Positions 12,233 through 24,609 of a DNA stretch of 64,000 nucleotides are shown here, one piece after another. Positions within the stretch are counted from its first letter, which is position 1. Each line of letters starts with the position of its first letter. Below the pieces are notes generated by a model that was given only the letters and a program-made list of their open reading frames with translations, was not told where the DNA came from and ran no database searches. The stretch covers positions 52,584,084-52,648,083 of the forward strand of contig CM043705.1 in the NCBI GenBank assembly GCA_023935145.1, given 5' to 3'. A program made the position numbers and the translations under genes. Source of the stretch: Bretschneidera sinensis. Its lineage: Eukaryota > Streptophyta > Magnoliopsida > Brassicales > Akaniaceae.

Positions 12233-13570
12233 ACCTCATACCATTATACCTGCAACCCAACCAACTGAAACCAAAAGATAGATTTCAGAAAGAAATTAAA
12301 CAAAATAAATAGAAGCAAATATATGAGATAACTAAGATGACAAAAATCAATTAACAGTAACTTTTGTTTTTTTTAGAGTAGTTTACTAAGCTATAAGATC
12401 AAACTTAAAGTGAAAGTTAATCCCAAGTCATCGAGGTTAATTATACATACTATGATAATTTAAAATCATACGAACGGACAACAAAATTCAAGAGTGAGAC
12501 ACTTGAATTTACAACACTTGCTACAACATTGAGCAAGCAATTAGAATTGTATGGCATTCTTTCACTAAGCATTAAAATTAGCAAGTATAAGAAGTCAATT
12601 GAAAAACTAATTTCTTGGGAGAAAAGGAAGATGAAAAAGCAAGGCGCAAGCTAGATATAATAGAGGTTCTGCTTTCAACTCTTTTATTTTTTTTATTGCT
12701 AATCTAATCAAAATGATTCTTAGGGACTGACAAACTATTATTCGAGCTACAGAGTAAATTGGAGTGAAGAAGAAAAAAAAAGGCTTAGAGAAATTTCGCG
12801 AAGATGTGGAATATATTTACCAGCATAAAGAAACAACGATAGAAAAAGTAAAGTAGAGGCAAGAAAATGAATAGTTCAAAGTAGAGGAAAATGCAAATAA
12901 AATCATAACAACAAGTAAGGTTCCAATGACATGCTTTTGCTTCAAAACGTCGTGATTCAAGGAGCAACAAAAGTAAAAAGTCACATATGTAAATATTTCT
13001 CACATTTTTTATAACTAACTCTAAGTGCTGCTCACATCAAGATGCAAATTCGCTTACATGAGGACATGGACAGCAGCCAATTATGTCATATGTACTCCAT
13101 TATCTTTGAAAAATATTACAATTCATAAATCTACAAAGAAGGAACCAAAAAAACAAGGCAATTATCAGAACAGTGACATGATTCTGCTTATGAATGTTAC
13201 CAAAATTATGTAACCACACCTGGTTTCAAGTAGCAGCAAACATGGAAAGTCACTAATATATAAACATTTATTTCATAATTCTTTAACTAACCCAAAGTTC
13301 TACTCACAATAAGATACAAACTTACTGGCATAATTTTTCACACGAACGAGCAACAATTGCGTGATATAGTTCATTATCTTATAGATACAATATAGATACA
13401 CAAATGAGGCAACTAGGAGAATAAGGATTTTGGTTCTTGTTTTCAAGTAGGAATCAAGAAGCAACACTTGCTAAAATTCAAGAGAGCAGCAAAACACCAG
13501 TCAATACTTGCTAAAATTTGCCTCTAGTCTAAAGAATGCATGTACCCAGATAATTTTAAGACACTTTATT
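12233..13570 (+). pseudogene. Remorin pseudogene, copy A, with its 3' flank
   Basis: This aligns by eye with the intact remorin gene at 39065-40989 and its downstream DNA. The start, about 12240-12350, matches the end of the proline-rich exon (CAACCCAACCAACTGAAACC). The region 12585-12660 matches the next exon and 12740-12850 the last exon. Stops replace coding triplets throughout, for example TAGATA where the gene has a Lys codon. From about 12960 to 13570 it matches the intergenic DNA after the intact gene. The 5' exons are missing; Copia sequence lies immediately upstream. Confidence 0.8.
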
Positions 13571-13867
13571 GCTCTTTAATCATTCTTAGGTGATTCTGGT
13601 GCTAGATTTAATCAAGTTTAAATCCAGTTTTTTAAATCTTTTCAATAGAAAATTTGTTTTATTTAATACTACAATTTTCAAATACTGTGTTGCTAAGTTA
13701 TTTTATTTTTAAATTTTAGTATCGTTTCAGCTTCCAATGACACATAATATCTGTGAAATGAATTGAGTGGCTTAATTGTGAGATTTCTAAAATTGGGTTC
13801 ATCGTATTACCTCATTGTGTTGGTTTTATTTGTTAACAATGAATTGGGTGGTTTTTTTTTTTTTTTA

Positions 13868-15296
13868 AACTTGAGGTGGAATAAGTTACAAGATGCCCTT
13901 CCCTTTAAAATTAGTGGATTGAGGAGTCTAACTCATCTGTGAGTAATTCTGTATTATCTGAAAATGATCAAATTTTGCAAAAGTTTTTTTCTTTTCATTT
14001 ATTGATTATCCCACTTAGAGATATATATTTATTAAAAAAAATTGGCATATATCTGAGCTTTAATAATTTCAAAGGGGAGATTCCTAAGGAGCTTGCGAAT
14101 CTACCAGAGCTTCACTATCTGTATTTATAGGGAAATCGTTTTATCGAATGAATTCCAGTAGAGCAGAGGACTTTGCAAAATCTTCTGCCCTTGTAAGATT
14201 CCATCTTTTTATCGGTGTGACCAGTTAGAGTATAGCTTTTGTATCTTTTTAGTGATGCATCTCATTGTAATACCATGTGTTCCTAGGGATGTTGGTAACA
14301 ATTATTTGGTGGGTACTATAAGAGAACTTATACAGATTGAGGGTTGCTTTCCAGCTATTTGGAAACTGTAAGTTTGATTCAGTTTTTGAATTTGCAGTCA
14401 CTTCATAGCTATTTTTGAACTCTGGGTGTGAAGTAACTACTAATGTTAGGTAATTCTATTTGTCACTGTAGGATGTAGTTACCTAAATATTAATTACTTG
14501 ACTAGAGGAATTCCGGCCCAGTTGGAAATCTTGAAAGTATTTTGCCTTATCTTTTCTGGATGTGAGTTCTGGTTACTTATATGAACTATCTACTTCACTT
14601 GTTTGGTTTCTATTAGAATATATATTATGTTGCTTGTCTAATTAGGTTTTAAGTACTTGCTTACTCTACACTTGCCATATATGGCACTCTATACCCCTAT
14701 ATATACTGCAGTATATTTGTAAATCAAAATATGCTGAATATAATTCTTCTCTTTCAAAACCCTAGTTCTCTATTGTTTTCTAATATGGTATCAAAGCCCT
14801 AGAATCCTTTTCCTTTTTTTCCAAGTTAGTGTTTTTTAGTACTTTTACAGTCCGACCACCCAAATGCCCCACCAGATTTCACCAGGTTCCGATCATCAAT
14901 CTTTCTCACCGCCACCAGGGATCATCTCGCCGCCGCCAGTAGCTCCTATCCCCAAAATTTTTGTGTTGTGGTGTTGTGGTGCTTGCATCAATATAACTTA
15001 CTTTCATATAAGTATTGTACTTGTTTTCAATTGAATTTTAGGTACTTGGATCACAATCAATTTACTGGAAGAATTCCATATGCCTTCTATAAGCACCCAT
15101 TCCTAAAAGAAATGTAAGTTTCCATCTACATTTAGACCTAGTAAATTAAATGTCATGATATCATATTCCCTTAATAATTTCTCATCTGTTAAATCTTTCG
15201 CATACGTACATCGAAGGAAATTCATTTCGATGGGGTGTAAACCCAATAGGCGTCCAGAAGGTCCTTGAACTTTCTGACACAGATTTCCTAGTGTAG
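13868..15296 (+). pseudogene. LRR-family protein pseudogene, six exon pieces
   Basis: Exon remnants, each about one LRR long, appear in order: 13868-13938 (NLRWNKLQ), about 14049-14200 (LSFNNFKGEIPKELANLPEL), 14286-14370 (DVGNNYLVGTIREL), 14470-14540 (NYLTRGIPAQLE), 15042-15113 (YLDHNQFTGRIPYAFYKHP) and 15207-15296 (IEGNSFRWGVNPIG, then SDTDFLV and stop). Splice donors survive at several ends. Broken points are a stop after LHYLYL, further stops in exon 2, missing residues in exon 4, and a last acceptor that reads ACG instead of CAG. A Copia fragment sits between exons 4 and 5. The sequence closely resembles the extracellular-type LRR protein I recall as Arabidopsis At5g61240. The N-terminal repeats are absent. 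Confidence 0.85.
14600..15040 (+). mobile_element. Copia fragment: LTR end and primer-binding site
   Basis: TGGTATCAAAGC at 14786-14797 is a near-perfect initiator-Met tRNA primer-binding site. It is preceded by a TATA-containing, CT-rich LTR-like stretch and followed by a leader with proline-rich coding-like sequence. It interrupts the LRR pseudogene between exons 4 and 5. Neither LTR boundary is clear and no pol is present. Confidence 0.55.
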
Positions 15297-15464
15297 TCAA
15301 GACATTAATATTTTTGTTATTTGTTTGGTAATTCTTGAAGTATTCAACCATAAGAAGGTTTAAATTTTTTGAATGAAATAGAAAAATTTTAATTTTTGTC
15401 AATATCTTATCATGTCGTTAATGGAATACGGCTTTGACATAGATCTCTTTGTAGTTGCTTATAT

Positions 15465-16372
15465 TGTAAGAAATATGTATTATTTTATGATTTTAGGAAG
15501 TTTTAGATTATTTTTGAGTTTATTGTGTAAATAAAAAGATTTTAATTAGTTTTCTATTATGTTTAGGGTTCTATCAAATTTAGGATTAGTGCCTATATAA
15601 GAGCACTCGTATTAGGATTGTAATTCAGGAATTTTGAGATTTCAATTATTCTCAGTTTCTCCCATATTTTGTTTCTATTCTATTCTTTCTTATTTTTATG
15701 TTCAATCTCTATTATTCTCCTATTCCTTGTCTTCTTTCTCAACATATATTTTCTTCTAATATCTGCATCAAATTGGTATCAGAGGCAAAAGGTCTTGTAT
15801 CCCTATTTCTATTAATCCCTTAAATCACATACCATATCCACCAGTAAAAAAAACCAAAACAACAATTGAAACAACTTCGTCCATCACTTTCCTTCGACTT
15901 CCAGCCTGCACCACCACAACCACTAGAATTGAAATTGTTAGGTGACCAAAACCCACAAATTTCAGGTTAGAACCACCATTGCCACCGCCAACTTCCACCA
16001 CCTGTCGCCACTGGTCGCCCCCAAAAAATCACCGCGACCTCCACCATGATCTCCTTTTTCGGTGACTTTTGAGTTACACCACACCAACCATTGAGCTTGC
16101 TTTGAGCCAGCGACCAACACCCTAGAAGATCTGGCCTATCCATCGCCAGAATCACCACTAACGACTTCGTTGGAGACGTGTGACAGAAACTTTTGATATG
16201 CAAAATCCGAGGAGTTTCACTTCGATCTTCCTCCACCATCGAGTTCATCGGCCTCAAGCGACCCTAACCCATGAAGACCCACTCCATCCACCGCCGGAAT
16301 CACCGTAGTCGCCTTGTTGGGTTGCCCGCGACCACTGTCTATTTACTTCAATTTGTAATTTGGCTACAATGT

Positions 16373-16443
<71 letters not shown>

Positions 16444-17462
16444 TTTTAGTGTTGATTCCTGCAATACAAAAAAAAAAAAAAAAAAAAAAGAAACAAATAG
16501 AAAAAAAAACCAAAATATAAGGCAGTAGGAAAAAAAAACAACGAAGAAAAGAAAAAAAGAAAGACAAAATGGTAGAAAATTGCAATCAATTATTATGAGT
16601 GATGGGTTCAGGTAAACCAACCAAGATTAAATTTCTATTGATTATATGTTTCTTGGGCTAAAACAAAATTGTGTGGTCGTTGTATTTATGGCGGGTGTTG
16701 TTAATTAGAGATTGAGTATTACTCGCTAACGATACCAACTGCAAGTCACATTGAAAGTGTGTTTCTCAAGGCAGAACGCTCAACACAAGATGAAATTAAT
16801 AATGTTCAACTAACCCTTGAGATACAAGGAAAAAAAAGTATCCTAAATCATTGACCTCAAGCCACACATCCAAGACATGAATGAGGACATGTGTGTGTGT
16901 GATCTTTTTATATTGATTTTTTCCTCCCCAACTGGTTTGAAGAGCCTCAACACTTCGTTTGAAATCTTTCTTATTTTCGATCTAAAACACCGTATCCAGA
17001 AGATTTCACAAGTTCCCAATATGACTCCAACCATCTATTGTTTCGATCCTTCATCACTACAAAACTCGAGGTCGGCTTTTACAAGTGGAGTAGAATGATG
17101 CAGAATGTTATAAGAAAAATATATTATTTTATGATTTTAGAAAATTTTAGATTATTTGTTGGTATATTGTGTAAATAAATATTTTAATTTAGTTAGTTTC
17201 CTATTATGTTTAGGATTAGTTAGTTTTCTATTACGTTTAAGGTTCTATCATGTTTAGGATTAGTACCTATATATGAGCACTCATATTAGGATTGTAATTT
17301 AGACTTATGATAGAATTTTGAGATTTCAATTATTCCCAGTTTCTCCCCTATTTTGTTCCTTCTTTTGTTGCTTATTTTTCTGTTCATTTTTATTATTATT
17401 ATTCTCCCCTTTCTTGTCTTCTTTCTCAACTTATATTTTCTTCCAATATATGTCCTACATCA
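15465..17462 (+). mobile_element. Small non-coding Copia-type LTR element
   Basis: Two related direct repeats flank a 1.3-kb interior: LTR1 at 15465-15770 (starts TGTAAGAAATATGTATT, ends CTGCATCA) and LTR2 at 17106-17462 (starts TGTTATAAG, ends CCTACATCA). TGGTATCAGAGG at 15774-15785 is a Met-tRNA primer-binding site directly after LTR1. A purine-rich stretch at about 17086-17105 precedes LTR2. The interior has proline-rich leader-like sequence and a long TA microsatellite but no gag or pol, so it is non-autonomous. The LTRs differ by several indels, so the copy is old. I found no clear target duplication. Confidence 0.8.
16376..16441. repeat. (TA)n microsatellite
   Basis: About 33 uninterrupted TA units inside the small LTR element. 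The open frames of alternating Y and I across it are artefacts. Confidence 0.95.
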
Positions 17463-17980
17463 GTTTTACTATAATATTCTCACAGCTCTTGGAATTTGGA
17501 GGTATGTTTTTCAGTCGACATATAACGACATCCATATAGACACTTTAAAGCGTGGTGAGAAAGATTTACTTGATTAAGATCTTTTGACCTTGGCAGTCAC
17601 ATCCAAATTCTTCATATAGGAGAGTCGGATTTGATCATTATTCTTGCCAATATACCAAAAAAATAAAAGACAATTTATATCTAAGGGGGTGTGATGGCCT
17701 ATATTTCATTGGAAATAACCAGTAATTATCACAACATTCTTAACTCGTAAGTTATGAATGGAAGGTATAGAAAAAAATAATTCTTTAAAGCTTAACAATG
17801 CAAATGGATTGTTATATACATTTCTTGAAACAATAAGATGACAAAGCAAACATGATTCCAAAAAACCATTTAACCTGGAATGGTTATATTTGGGGTGTAG
17901 GTGACCATCTATATTTCATTGGGTTCAGTTCTTTTTATTATTAAAATAATTTTTATAATGTCTGCGACACGTATCAGGAG
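17463..17980. other. Intergenic DNA before the tRNA gene
   Basis: No gene seen. A phrase CTATATTTCATTGG occurs twice, about 220 bp apart (near 17698 and 17909), which may mark a small unrecognised repeat. Confidence 0.5.
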
Positions 17981-18054
17981 GCTTTCATAGCTCAGTTGGT
18001 TAGAGCACCCGTTTAGTAAGCGGGAGGTCTTGAGTTCGACTCTCAATGAAAGCA
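17981..18054 (+). tRNA. tRNA-Thr (anticodon AGU)
   Basis: A full cloverleaf can be drawn. The acceptor stem GCTTTCA pairs with TGAAAGC and is followed by the discriminator A. The D arm is GCTC/GAGC with an AGTTGGTTA loop. The anticodon stem CCCGT/GCGGG has one T-G pair and holds the loop TTAGTAA, giving anticodon AGT (threonine, AGU in RNA). The T arm is TTGAG/CTCAA with loop TTCGACT. Box A and box B promoter sequences are present within the arms. No intron. A run of T around 18090-18097 can end Pol III transcription. Confidence 0.95.
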
Positions 18055-18331
18055 AAAATCGGTTTTCTGTCTCGATCTGTTATCTTTCTTTTTTTTATTC
18101 AGATTTTTCCTTTAATTATCTGCTGCAAAAGGACGAGCCATTTGAATTGTTTAATTGGATAACTTAAAATTATCTGGTAACACTAATGAGTTTATCTAAA
18201 ATAAGATAATGATAAAATCAGATTTGTTGTTATCAAGTTCTTCACAGAAACTGATATTTATAGTCCCCCTTGTCAATCTTATTCACACAGATTCTCTACT
18301 CTGCCATTTTTCTAATTCTTTTTTTTTGGTC

Positions 18332-21274
18332 ATGATGGGTCTCAAAGTTTCAGTTTGTTGTGTACTTCTCTCATGGATTTCAGTATCATTAGCTGCAGTT
18401 GATGTTCAAGTTGTAGTGGAAGGAGTAACTAACATTGCCAAAACTGATGATAATTTTGTTTGTGCAACTTTGGATTGGTGGCCTAAAGAGAAATGCAACT
18501 ATAATCAGTGCATCTGGGTTTCTATTTTCTTTATTCTTCATGAGTGCATACATGAATGAAGATTCAAGAAATTGACTTTTGTTATGATTTCTTACATTTG
18601 CAGGATTTGACAAACAAGGCTCTACAAAATGCAATTAAGGGTGAGTTTTAAAGCTGCTCTAGTATATAAGAAAGATTATTCATTTCCATGCACATGTTAA
18701 TTTGTATTGCAAGTCTTTGCATTTGGTTTTGAAAAATGTTATGTTTTTAGAAAATAAAAACTGTTTTTCTTTTTAACATTTTAATGTAATAGAATTTTTT
18801 TTCTCATTTTTGTTTTGCTGAAAACAGTGAAACATTTTTTCCCCTAAAGTTGGCTCTTTTCATGTTCCATCTTTAGTATATATTTTCTCTTTTCAACCAC
18901 CAAATGGGTCTGTTTTCAAAAACATAATATGAATTTGTGTTGCATTCATTTTAAGTTTGACAACATCTTTCTAAGTTTGCAAGATCAAGTCTAAATGTTT
19001 AGATTTTGGTAATTTTTTATTATTTCTTTGTTATATTCATTTTCTATAAGTTCCACTTCCATATGTTAACTGTTTAGTAAAATTCTCAGCATTCAATCCT
19101 TTGAGACTCAGACTTGGAGGTTCATTGCAAGACCAGTTAGAGTACAAAGTTGGAGATTCAGTTAAGGAGTGCTCCTGTTTTGAAGAAGATAAAAATGGTT
19201 TGTTTGGGTTCAGCAAAGGTTGCCTCAACATGGGCAGATGGGATGAGCTCAATGCCTTGTTCAAGAAAACAGGGTATTTTCCATTAAAACACCAACATCA
19301 AAATTGTTTTATCTAAAACATTAGTGATTTCTTTAATTTTTTAGTAGTGAAGTTTCTCTATATCAAAGCAAGAATGAAATAACTATAATTTCGTGTTTTT
19401 TTTTCTTCTTGTAGAGCTAAGATAACATTTGGACTGAATGCTCTCCTTGGGAAGAAAAAGTCCAAATCAGACAGTACCCCTTGGGAAGGTGATTGGGACT
19501 CATCAAATGCTCAAGATCTCATGAATTACACAATCTCAAAAGGATATAAAATGGATTCATATGAATTGGGTAATTAAGATTTCTATACCAATCTTTTGTT
19601 CTTTTTTTTTTTTTTAATAAAAAGAGTTTTCTTCTTATTCACAATTATCTTTTCTTTTTCTTTTTTTAAAAAAAAAATTCAGGAAATGAGCTGTGTGCAT
19701 CTGCAAAAGTATCAGTACAACAATATGCCAAAGATATGATAACCCTGAAAAATCTTGTGAAAGAATTATACCCAGATTCTGGTTCGCAACCACTAGTATT
19801 GGGTCCTGGAGGATTTTATGATGAGAAATGGTTTAATGAGTTTCTTGAGCTCACAGGACAAGATGTTATTGATGGAATAACCCAACATATTTACAATCTT
19901 GGTGCTGGTAAATGTTCCTTTTTATGTGCAATTGAATCCCTTTTCATGCTTAATTTCCCTTTCTTTACTTGGCTAAACTAGGCTTCAATTTAACAAAAAT
20001 TTTGCTCTTGCAGGTGATGATTGTGTCATTATAGATAGAATTCAGGATCCATTTTACTTGGACCAAATTGCTCAAACATACAAAGACATGTCAAATACCA
20101 TCAATAAATTTGGGCCATGGGCAGGAGCTTGGGTTGGGGAATCAGGTGGAGCTTGGAACAGTGGTGGCAAAGATGTTTCCGATACTTTTGTCAATGGCTT
20201 TTGGTAAAATCCTCTCTCTCAATTTCGATGGACATGAAACCTTTTTTATTATTATTTTTTAAGGGTGCCTTTGAACGGAAGAAAAAGAAAGGAAGATGTA
20301 GTGTATCTTTATTCTTTTTTCTTTTCTTTCCCTTCCATCCAAACAAAAGTTAAGTGATAAAACTATACTATACTATTCATTTTCTTTCCACACAAAAAAA
20401 ATCTTAAACTGCCAATCACATCAATCAATCGTGACTAATTTTAACACTATTTTATAGGTACGTGGACCAATTGGGGATGGCATAAGGTTTACTGCAGACA
20501 AGCTTTGGTGGGTGGAAACTATGCTCTCCTTAATACTACATCATTTGTTCCTTATCCAGATTATTTTGCGCAAGTGTTTTATTTTTAATTTAAATCAATT
20601 TATCTATTTTTTATGATTTGAAATATTTAATTAATTCGAGTTATATAAAGATTTAATTTATATTAATCTTGCCTTTTTGCTTAGTGGTCTTTTGTGGCAT
20701 CGCCTAATGGGAACAAATTTACTCCGTGTTCATCACAGTGGTTCCCCATATTTACGTGTATATTCTCATTGTGCAAGGAAGAAGGTAACTAACCAAATTC
20801 TTTGTATTTTGTTGTTAACTGCTCTTCGTACACCGGATTAAGAAGATGATAGGATGAAATGATTTTTCTTTTGAAAAAATTAATGATGTATGACCGGTTT
20901 TATATTTATTTTCTTTTTTTTCTAATTGAATTTTGATTTTCTTTTTATCGCAGCCTGGCATCACTCTAGTTTTGAATAACATGCCAAACTCTGCTTCATT
21001 TGATGTTGTGGTTGAGGATGATTATAAATATAATCAACATCTAGAGTACATTGGATATGGAAAGCATAGAGAAGAGTATCATTTGACCCCAGAAAATGGA
21101 AACATTCAAAGTGATGTGGTATTGTTGAATGGAACTCCATTGAAGCTCACAGATGCATCTGATATCCCATCAATGAAACCAAAGCTTGTGGATCCTTCAT
21201 TCCCAATTCATCTTGCACCAGATTCAATTCCCTTTGTCACACTCAGAGACTTCAAAGCTCCAGCATGTGCTTAA
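18332..21274 (+). pseudogene. GH79 heparanase/beta-glucuronidase-like gene, broken in exon 7
   Basis: Plant GH79 enzymes are secreted or wall-associated and remove glucuronic acid from arabinogalactan-protein sugars. Exons deduced from splice sites and family sequence: 18332-18517, 18604-18640, 19090-19273, 19415-19569, 19683-19907, 20014-20203, 20458-20569, 20685-20784 and 20954-21274. The protein starts with a signal peptide (VCCVLLSWISVSLA). It keeps the family blocks GGSLQDQ, FGFSKGCL, FGLNAL, LGPGGFYD, QHIYNLG and REEYHLTPENG. Both catalytic Glu residues are present: acid/base in GNEL (about residue 190) and nucleophile in WVGESGG (about residue 305). In exon 7 the frame reads LGMA then TAA at 20483-20485. 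Reading resumes one frame over as KVYCRQALVGG, about 14 bases short of the family, so product would end near 334 aa of an expected 507. Exon 1 may have an upstream in-frame ATG at 18209, but 18332 or 18335 begins the signal peptide. Either a recent pseudogene or a sequence error. Closest remembered relative: Arabidopsis GUS1 (At5g61250). Confidence 0.85.
20570..20684 (+). other. GC-AG intron of the heparanase-like gene
   Basis: The intron between exons 7 and 8 begins GCAAGT and ends TTAG. Joining 20569 to 20685 gives DYFAGLLWHRLMG, which matches the family without gain or loss. The only nearby GT, inside CAAGTG at 20574, would add bases and break the frame. GC-AG introns with the donor GCAAGT are a known minor class in plants. 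Confidence 0.7.
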
Positions 21275-21391
21275 TTTTATTTATTAGGTTTATTTTCCTC
21301 TTGTTTAGTCTAGGTGATTTTCATTTTGTTGTAGTTTTTAGGTTGTCTTCCTATTTCACCATTTTATGTTTGTGAACTTAAGACCATTTTG

Positions 21392-21397
21392 AATAAA
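21392..21397 (+). terminator. Poly(A) signal of the heparanase-like gene
   Basis: AATAAA about 118 bases after the stop codon, within an A/T-rich 3'UTR. Confidence 0.5.
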
Positions 21398-22437
21398 AAT
21401 AGGTGGTTTCTTTATGAGAAAAAGTAGCAAGGAAATTTATTACGGATACTTTTCAATTCATAATTTATAAGAAAAAGCAGTAAGGTGATTTTTAATAATA
21501 CATAGCAGTTGTATGATATACAAGTTTATGAAAAATTCTTGTCTAAATCTGATTCATGAAGATGTTTGAACTGGGGATATCAAGCACCAGATTGGGACGA
21601 TTTTTTTTCACCTAAATGGGAAGCATATGAGATGTTTGGATCGAAGACATTTGGGACAGTTCGATGGCAAGAATTTCTTTCTCTTCTCATGCAATCATAC
21701 AATGCTAGATGGCTGATTCGGTCCAAGAATCTTTCATATCTCTCTTTTAGACATAAAAAAAAAAAGATTTTTTTTCTTCTAGTTTAATTTAGGCAACTTG
21801 AGAATGACATAACAAAATATAAAATCTATCGGTACTCAATGAATCTTCTTAATCCTTTTTGCTTTTTCTTCCTTTGGAAAAGCAAAAGCTCAATTAAGAT
21901 TTTGTAGTATTTAAAATCTAAAAATAACTACTTTACTTGAGACCCAATTGACCTTTATGATCTAAACCAGGCTTTGCATGCAAATAATATCAAACCTTGC
22001 TTGCCTCCCCACGCAACTAGCCTATTATTAACCTTACAAAACCTTCACTTTTTAGGCTTCTCCTAAAAATAAAATAGGTCCCAAGCAAGCCATTAGCTAT
22101 CCTATTACTCAGAAAGTTGATATTTCAAAAGGTGTGTTGTCTAAAATCATGGAAATTTTGATCAAGCAGATGAGGGTAACTCTGTATTTGTTCTTCATAC
22201 ATGCATATTGTTTCATGTTTAAGCTGTTTACGAAATCCAAAAAATCTGTAGGGTGTGTTCGGATTGAGAGGAAATGGAGAAAAGGAAATGAAAGGGTTCA
22301 CGTAGTACATCCAAACACACTGTTAGGGATGCAAAGGAAATTAAAATTACATTTGTATTTTTCTTTCGCAATAATGTAGATGATCCTGGAGATTGGCCAT
22401 TTATGACTGACCCATTCTATTATGGTGAGGTTTTCTG
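21398..22437 (+). other. Duplicated intergenic DNA, first copy
   Basis: No intact gene. Most of it matches 37780-38860 in the same order: a piece near 21540-21660, the AAAGCTCAATTAAG to AGGCTTTGCATGC block (21885-21985), and ATTTCAAAAGGTGTGTT (22120-22140). A 73-codon open frame at 21566-21787 is not kept in the other copy. Confidence 0.65.
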
Positions 22438-23258
22438 GTGCAGGGCAGGAAAAGGCAGGAGAACCCTCCAGCAGCAGCAGCAGAGAAAGAAGAATACCAC
22501 CCCAGAAAACTGTGTCCTTTAAAGGAAGGTACCACTAAAATTTTGTTGATTTCTCCTGAATTTTCAATGGATTATTATAAGCAAAAAGGACAAAAGAAAA
22601 ATATAAAACAAAATTGTCACTCAAAAACATTAGCTGTGTATTTTGTAGAAAAGAAGAGAACACAGAACTGGCTCCGGAGACCGTTTTCAGGACAAACGAA
22701 CCCAGACTATGAAACAAAAGAAACAGAAGCAGATATATGGGAGATAACTGAGATGGCAAAAATCGATGAACGGTAACTTTTGTTCATTTCGAGAGTAGTT
22801 TTTTACTATGCTATAAGATTAAACACAAAGTAAAACTTAATCCCAAGTCATCGAGGTTAATTATGTATATTATGATAATTTAAAACCACGGGCAACAAAA
22901 TTCAAGAGTGAGACACTTGAACTTGAATTTACAAGACTTGCTACAATTGAGCAAGCAATGAGAATTGTATGCCATTCTTTTACTAAGTATGAAAATTGAC
23001 AGGTATGAGAAGTCAATTGAAAAATTACTTTCCTAGGAGAAAAAGAAGACTAAAAAAGCAAGGCGCAAGCTGGATATAATAGAGGTTCTGCTTTCAACTC
23101 TTTTATTTTTTGTTGCTAATCCAATCAAATTGATTCGTAGGGACTGACAAAATTATTTGAGCTGCAGAGTAAATTGGAGCGAAGAAGAACAAGTTAAAAA
23201 AATTTCAAGAAGAAATGGGATATATTTACCAGCATAAAAACACCACAACTAGGGGAAC
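22438..23258 (+). pseudogene. Remorin pseudogene, copy B (5' part)
   Basis: This matches the intact remorin gene and its 5' flank. It has leader-like sequence to 22680, then the exon end reading ETEADIWEITEMAKIDER with its donor (22722-22772). The following exon is at about 23002-23080, with a TAG in place of Trp, and part of the last exon at 23160-23250. The long proline-rich coding stretch present in the intact gene is missing. The copy stops at about 23258 and its continuation is found at 35620, after a 12.4-kb transposon insertion. Confidence 0.8.
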
Positions 23259-24070
23259 CTCAAAATTTGATCGAATCATAACCATAACCTAACAATTGCC
23301 TTTGTCGCACCATGTCCATCAATGTTCGGTTTCTTCTTTCTTGATATCAGCTTGAGGTGATATTTTATATTTCCCCTTCTGATTAGCTTTGTGATTGACT
23401 TGAGATATGATAGGTTTAGCTTTGTCCTTCCCACGGGTAGTAGCTAGCATTGCACTCTCACCTAGTTCCATCACAAGTCTCTCTTCTTCTTGAACACACA
23501 TGGCCATTAATTCATTAATTGACCATTTGTCTTTATGTGTGTTGTACGAGATTTTGAAAGGCCCGTACTGAGTTGGAAGGGTGTTCAGAATGTAGTACAC
23601 CAGGAAGGACTCTGACATATCAACCTCGAGTTTCTTAAGTTGAGCCGCAATGTCACGCATTTGCATTATGTGCTCGTGCACACCTTTTACGCTGGTAAGT
23701 CTGAGGGATGATAATTTCATTATCAGAGTGCTTGCCAATGCCTTTTCTGAAGTGACGAATTGATCATCAATGGCTTTCAGCAAATCACGGACTTTCTCAT
23801 GCTGGTCGACAGAACCACGTATACCAGCAGTTATTTTAGTCTTGATAAATATCAAGCTGAGCCGGTTGGATGGCTCCTATCGCTCATATAGCGTGACCGC
23901 AGCAGGAGTGCTGTTATCGGCAATTGCAGATGGTTCGTCCTTCCTAATAGCATAATCTATGTCCATCCACCCTAGATGGAGGAGAATCATCTCCTTCCAT
24001 ATCTTACAGTTATCTCCCCTAAGTTCGGGTATGTCACAACAGATATCAGAAAAACTAGTGGGCTGAGTAA
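23259..24070 (-). pseudogene. Copia gag pseudogene (UBN2-type)
   Basis: Read on the minus strand from about 24070 the sequence gives LRGDNCKIWKEMILLHLGW, DYAIRKDEP, then SNRLSLIFIKTKI, GVHEHIMQMRDIAAQLKKL, LNTLPTQYGPFKISYNTHKDKWSINEL and MCVQEEERL. This is the capsid-type Gag of plant Copia elements. An in-frame TAG lies near 23880, where the family has Trp, and the gene is cut near the zinc knuckle at about 23300. It belongs to the minus-strand element whose 5' LTR is at 34706-35619; the interval between is an inserted CACTA transposon. Confidence 0.85.
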
Positions 24071-24588
24071 CTGCATAAAGTTCAAAAGCTTATATCAAGA
24101 TTTGAGGTCTAATTTTCTAAATTGCATGTTTTACCAATATAAAAACATGCTGAAATTGAATCTAATTTCATTAAAAATTACCTGTGGGCTAAATTTTTAA
24201 TTCAATAAGATTCTTTATACTTTATGATAGATTTTATCAAACTATTTTTACTAAATTCATAATGTATATTATGATTATAGATTGATGTTTTTCTATCTTT
24301 AAACTTTATGATAAAACTATTAAATTAATTCTTCCTAAATTTTGTGGGAAAATTAAGAAAAAAACTGATTTTAATATATTATCCTAATTAATTATATAAA
24401 CATAATAAAATCTCCGTGGGGTAAAATCATTATATTTATATAATTAATTACAATTAATGTCCATTATGTGATCCTAATCCACTTAATATATAATTTTTAT
24501 ATAATTAAAGATGGTGTGGCTACTCTTTAAATATTTTAAATTATATGGTTCACTATACATTTATATTTACTATATTTTAGGCTCTACT
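24071..24588 (-). mobile_element. Copia leader, proximal part
   Basis: AT-rich sequence with no gene, between the Copia gag and the left end of the CACTA element. It is probably the gag-side half of the Copia 5' leader, the other half lying at 33643-34691. Confidence 0.55.
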
Positions 24589-24609
24589 CACTACAAGATA
24601 ATTGATAAT

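Noticed and set aside
15103..15402. A 99-codon minus-strand frame
   Set aside because: It is the antisense of the last LRR exon, whose plus frame reads IEGNSFRWGVNPIG.
16271..16620. Frames running through (TA)n and poly(A), with apparent membrane-like YI repeats
   Set aside because: Low-complexity artefacts of the microsatellite.
21566..21787. A 73-codon frame downstream of the heparanase gene as a small gene
   Set aside because: The duplicated copy near 37890 breaks the frame, so no coding constraint is visible.
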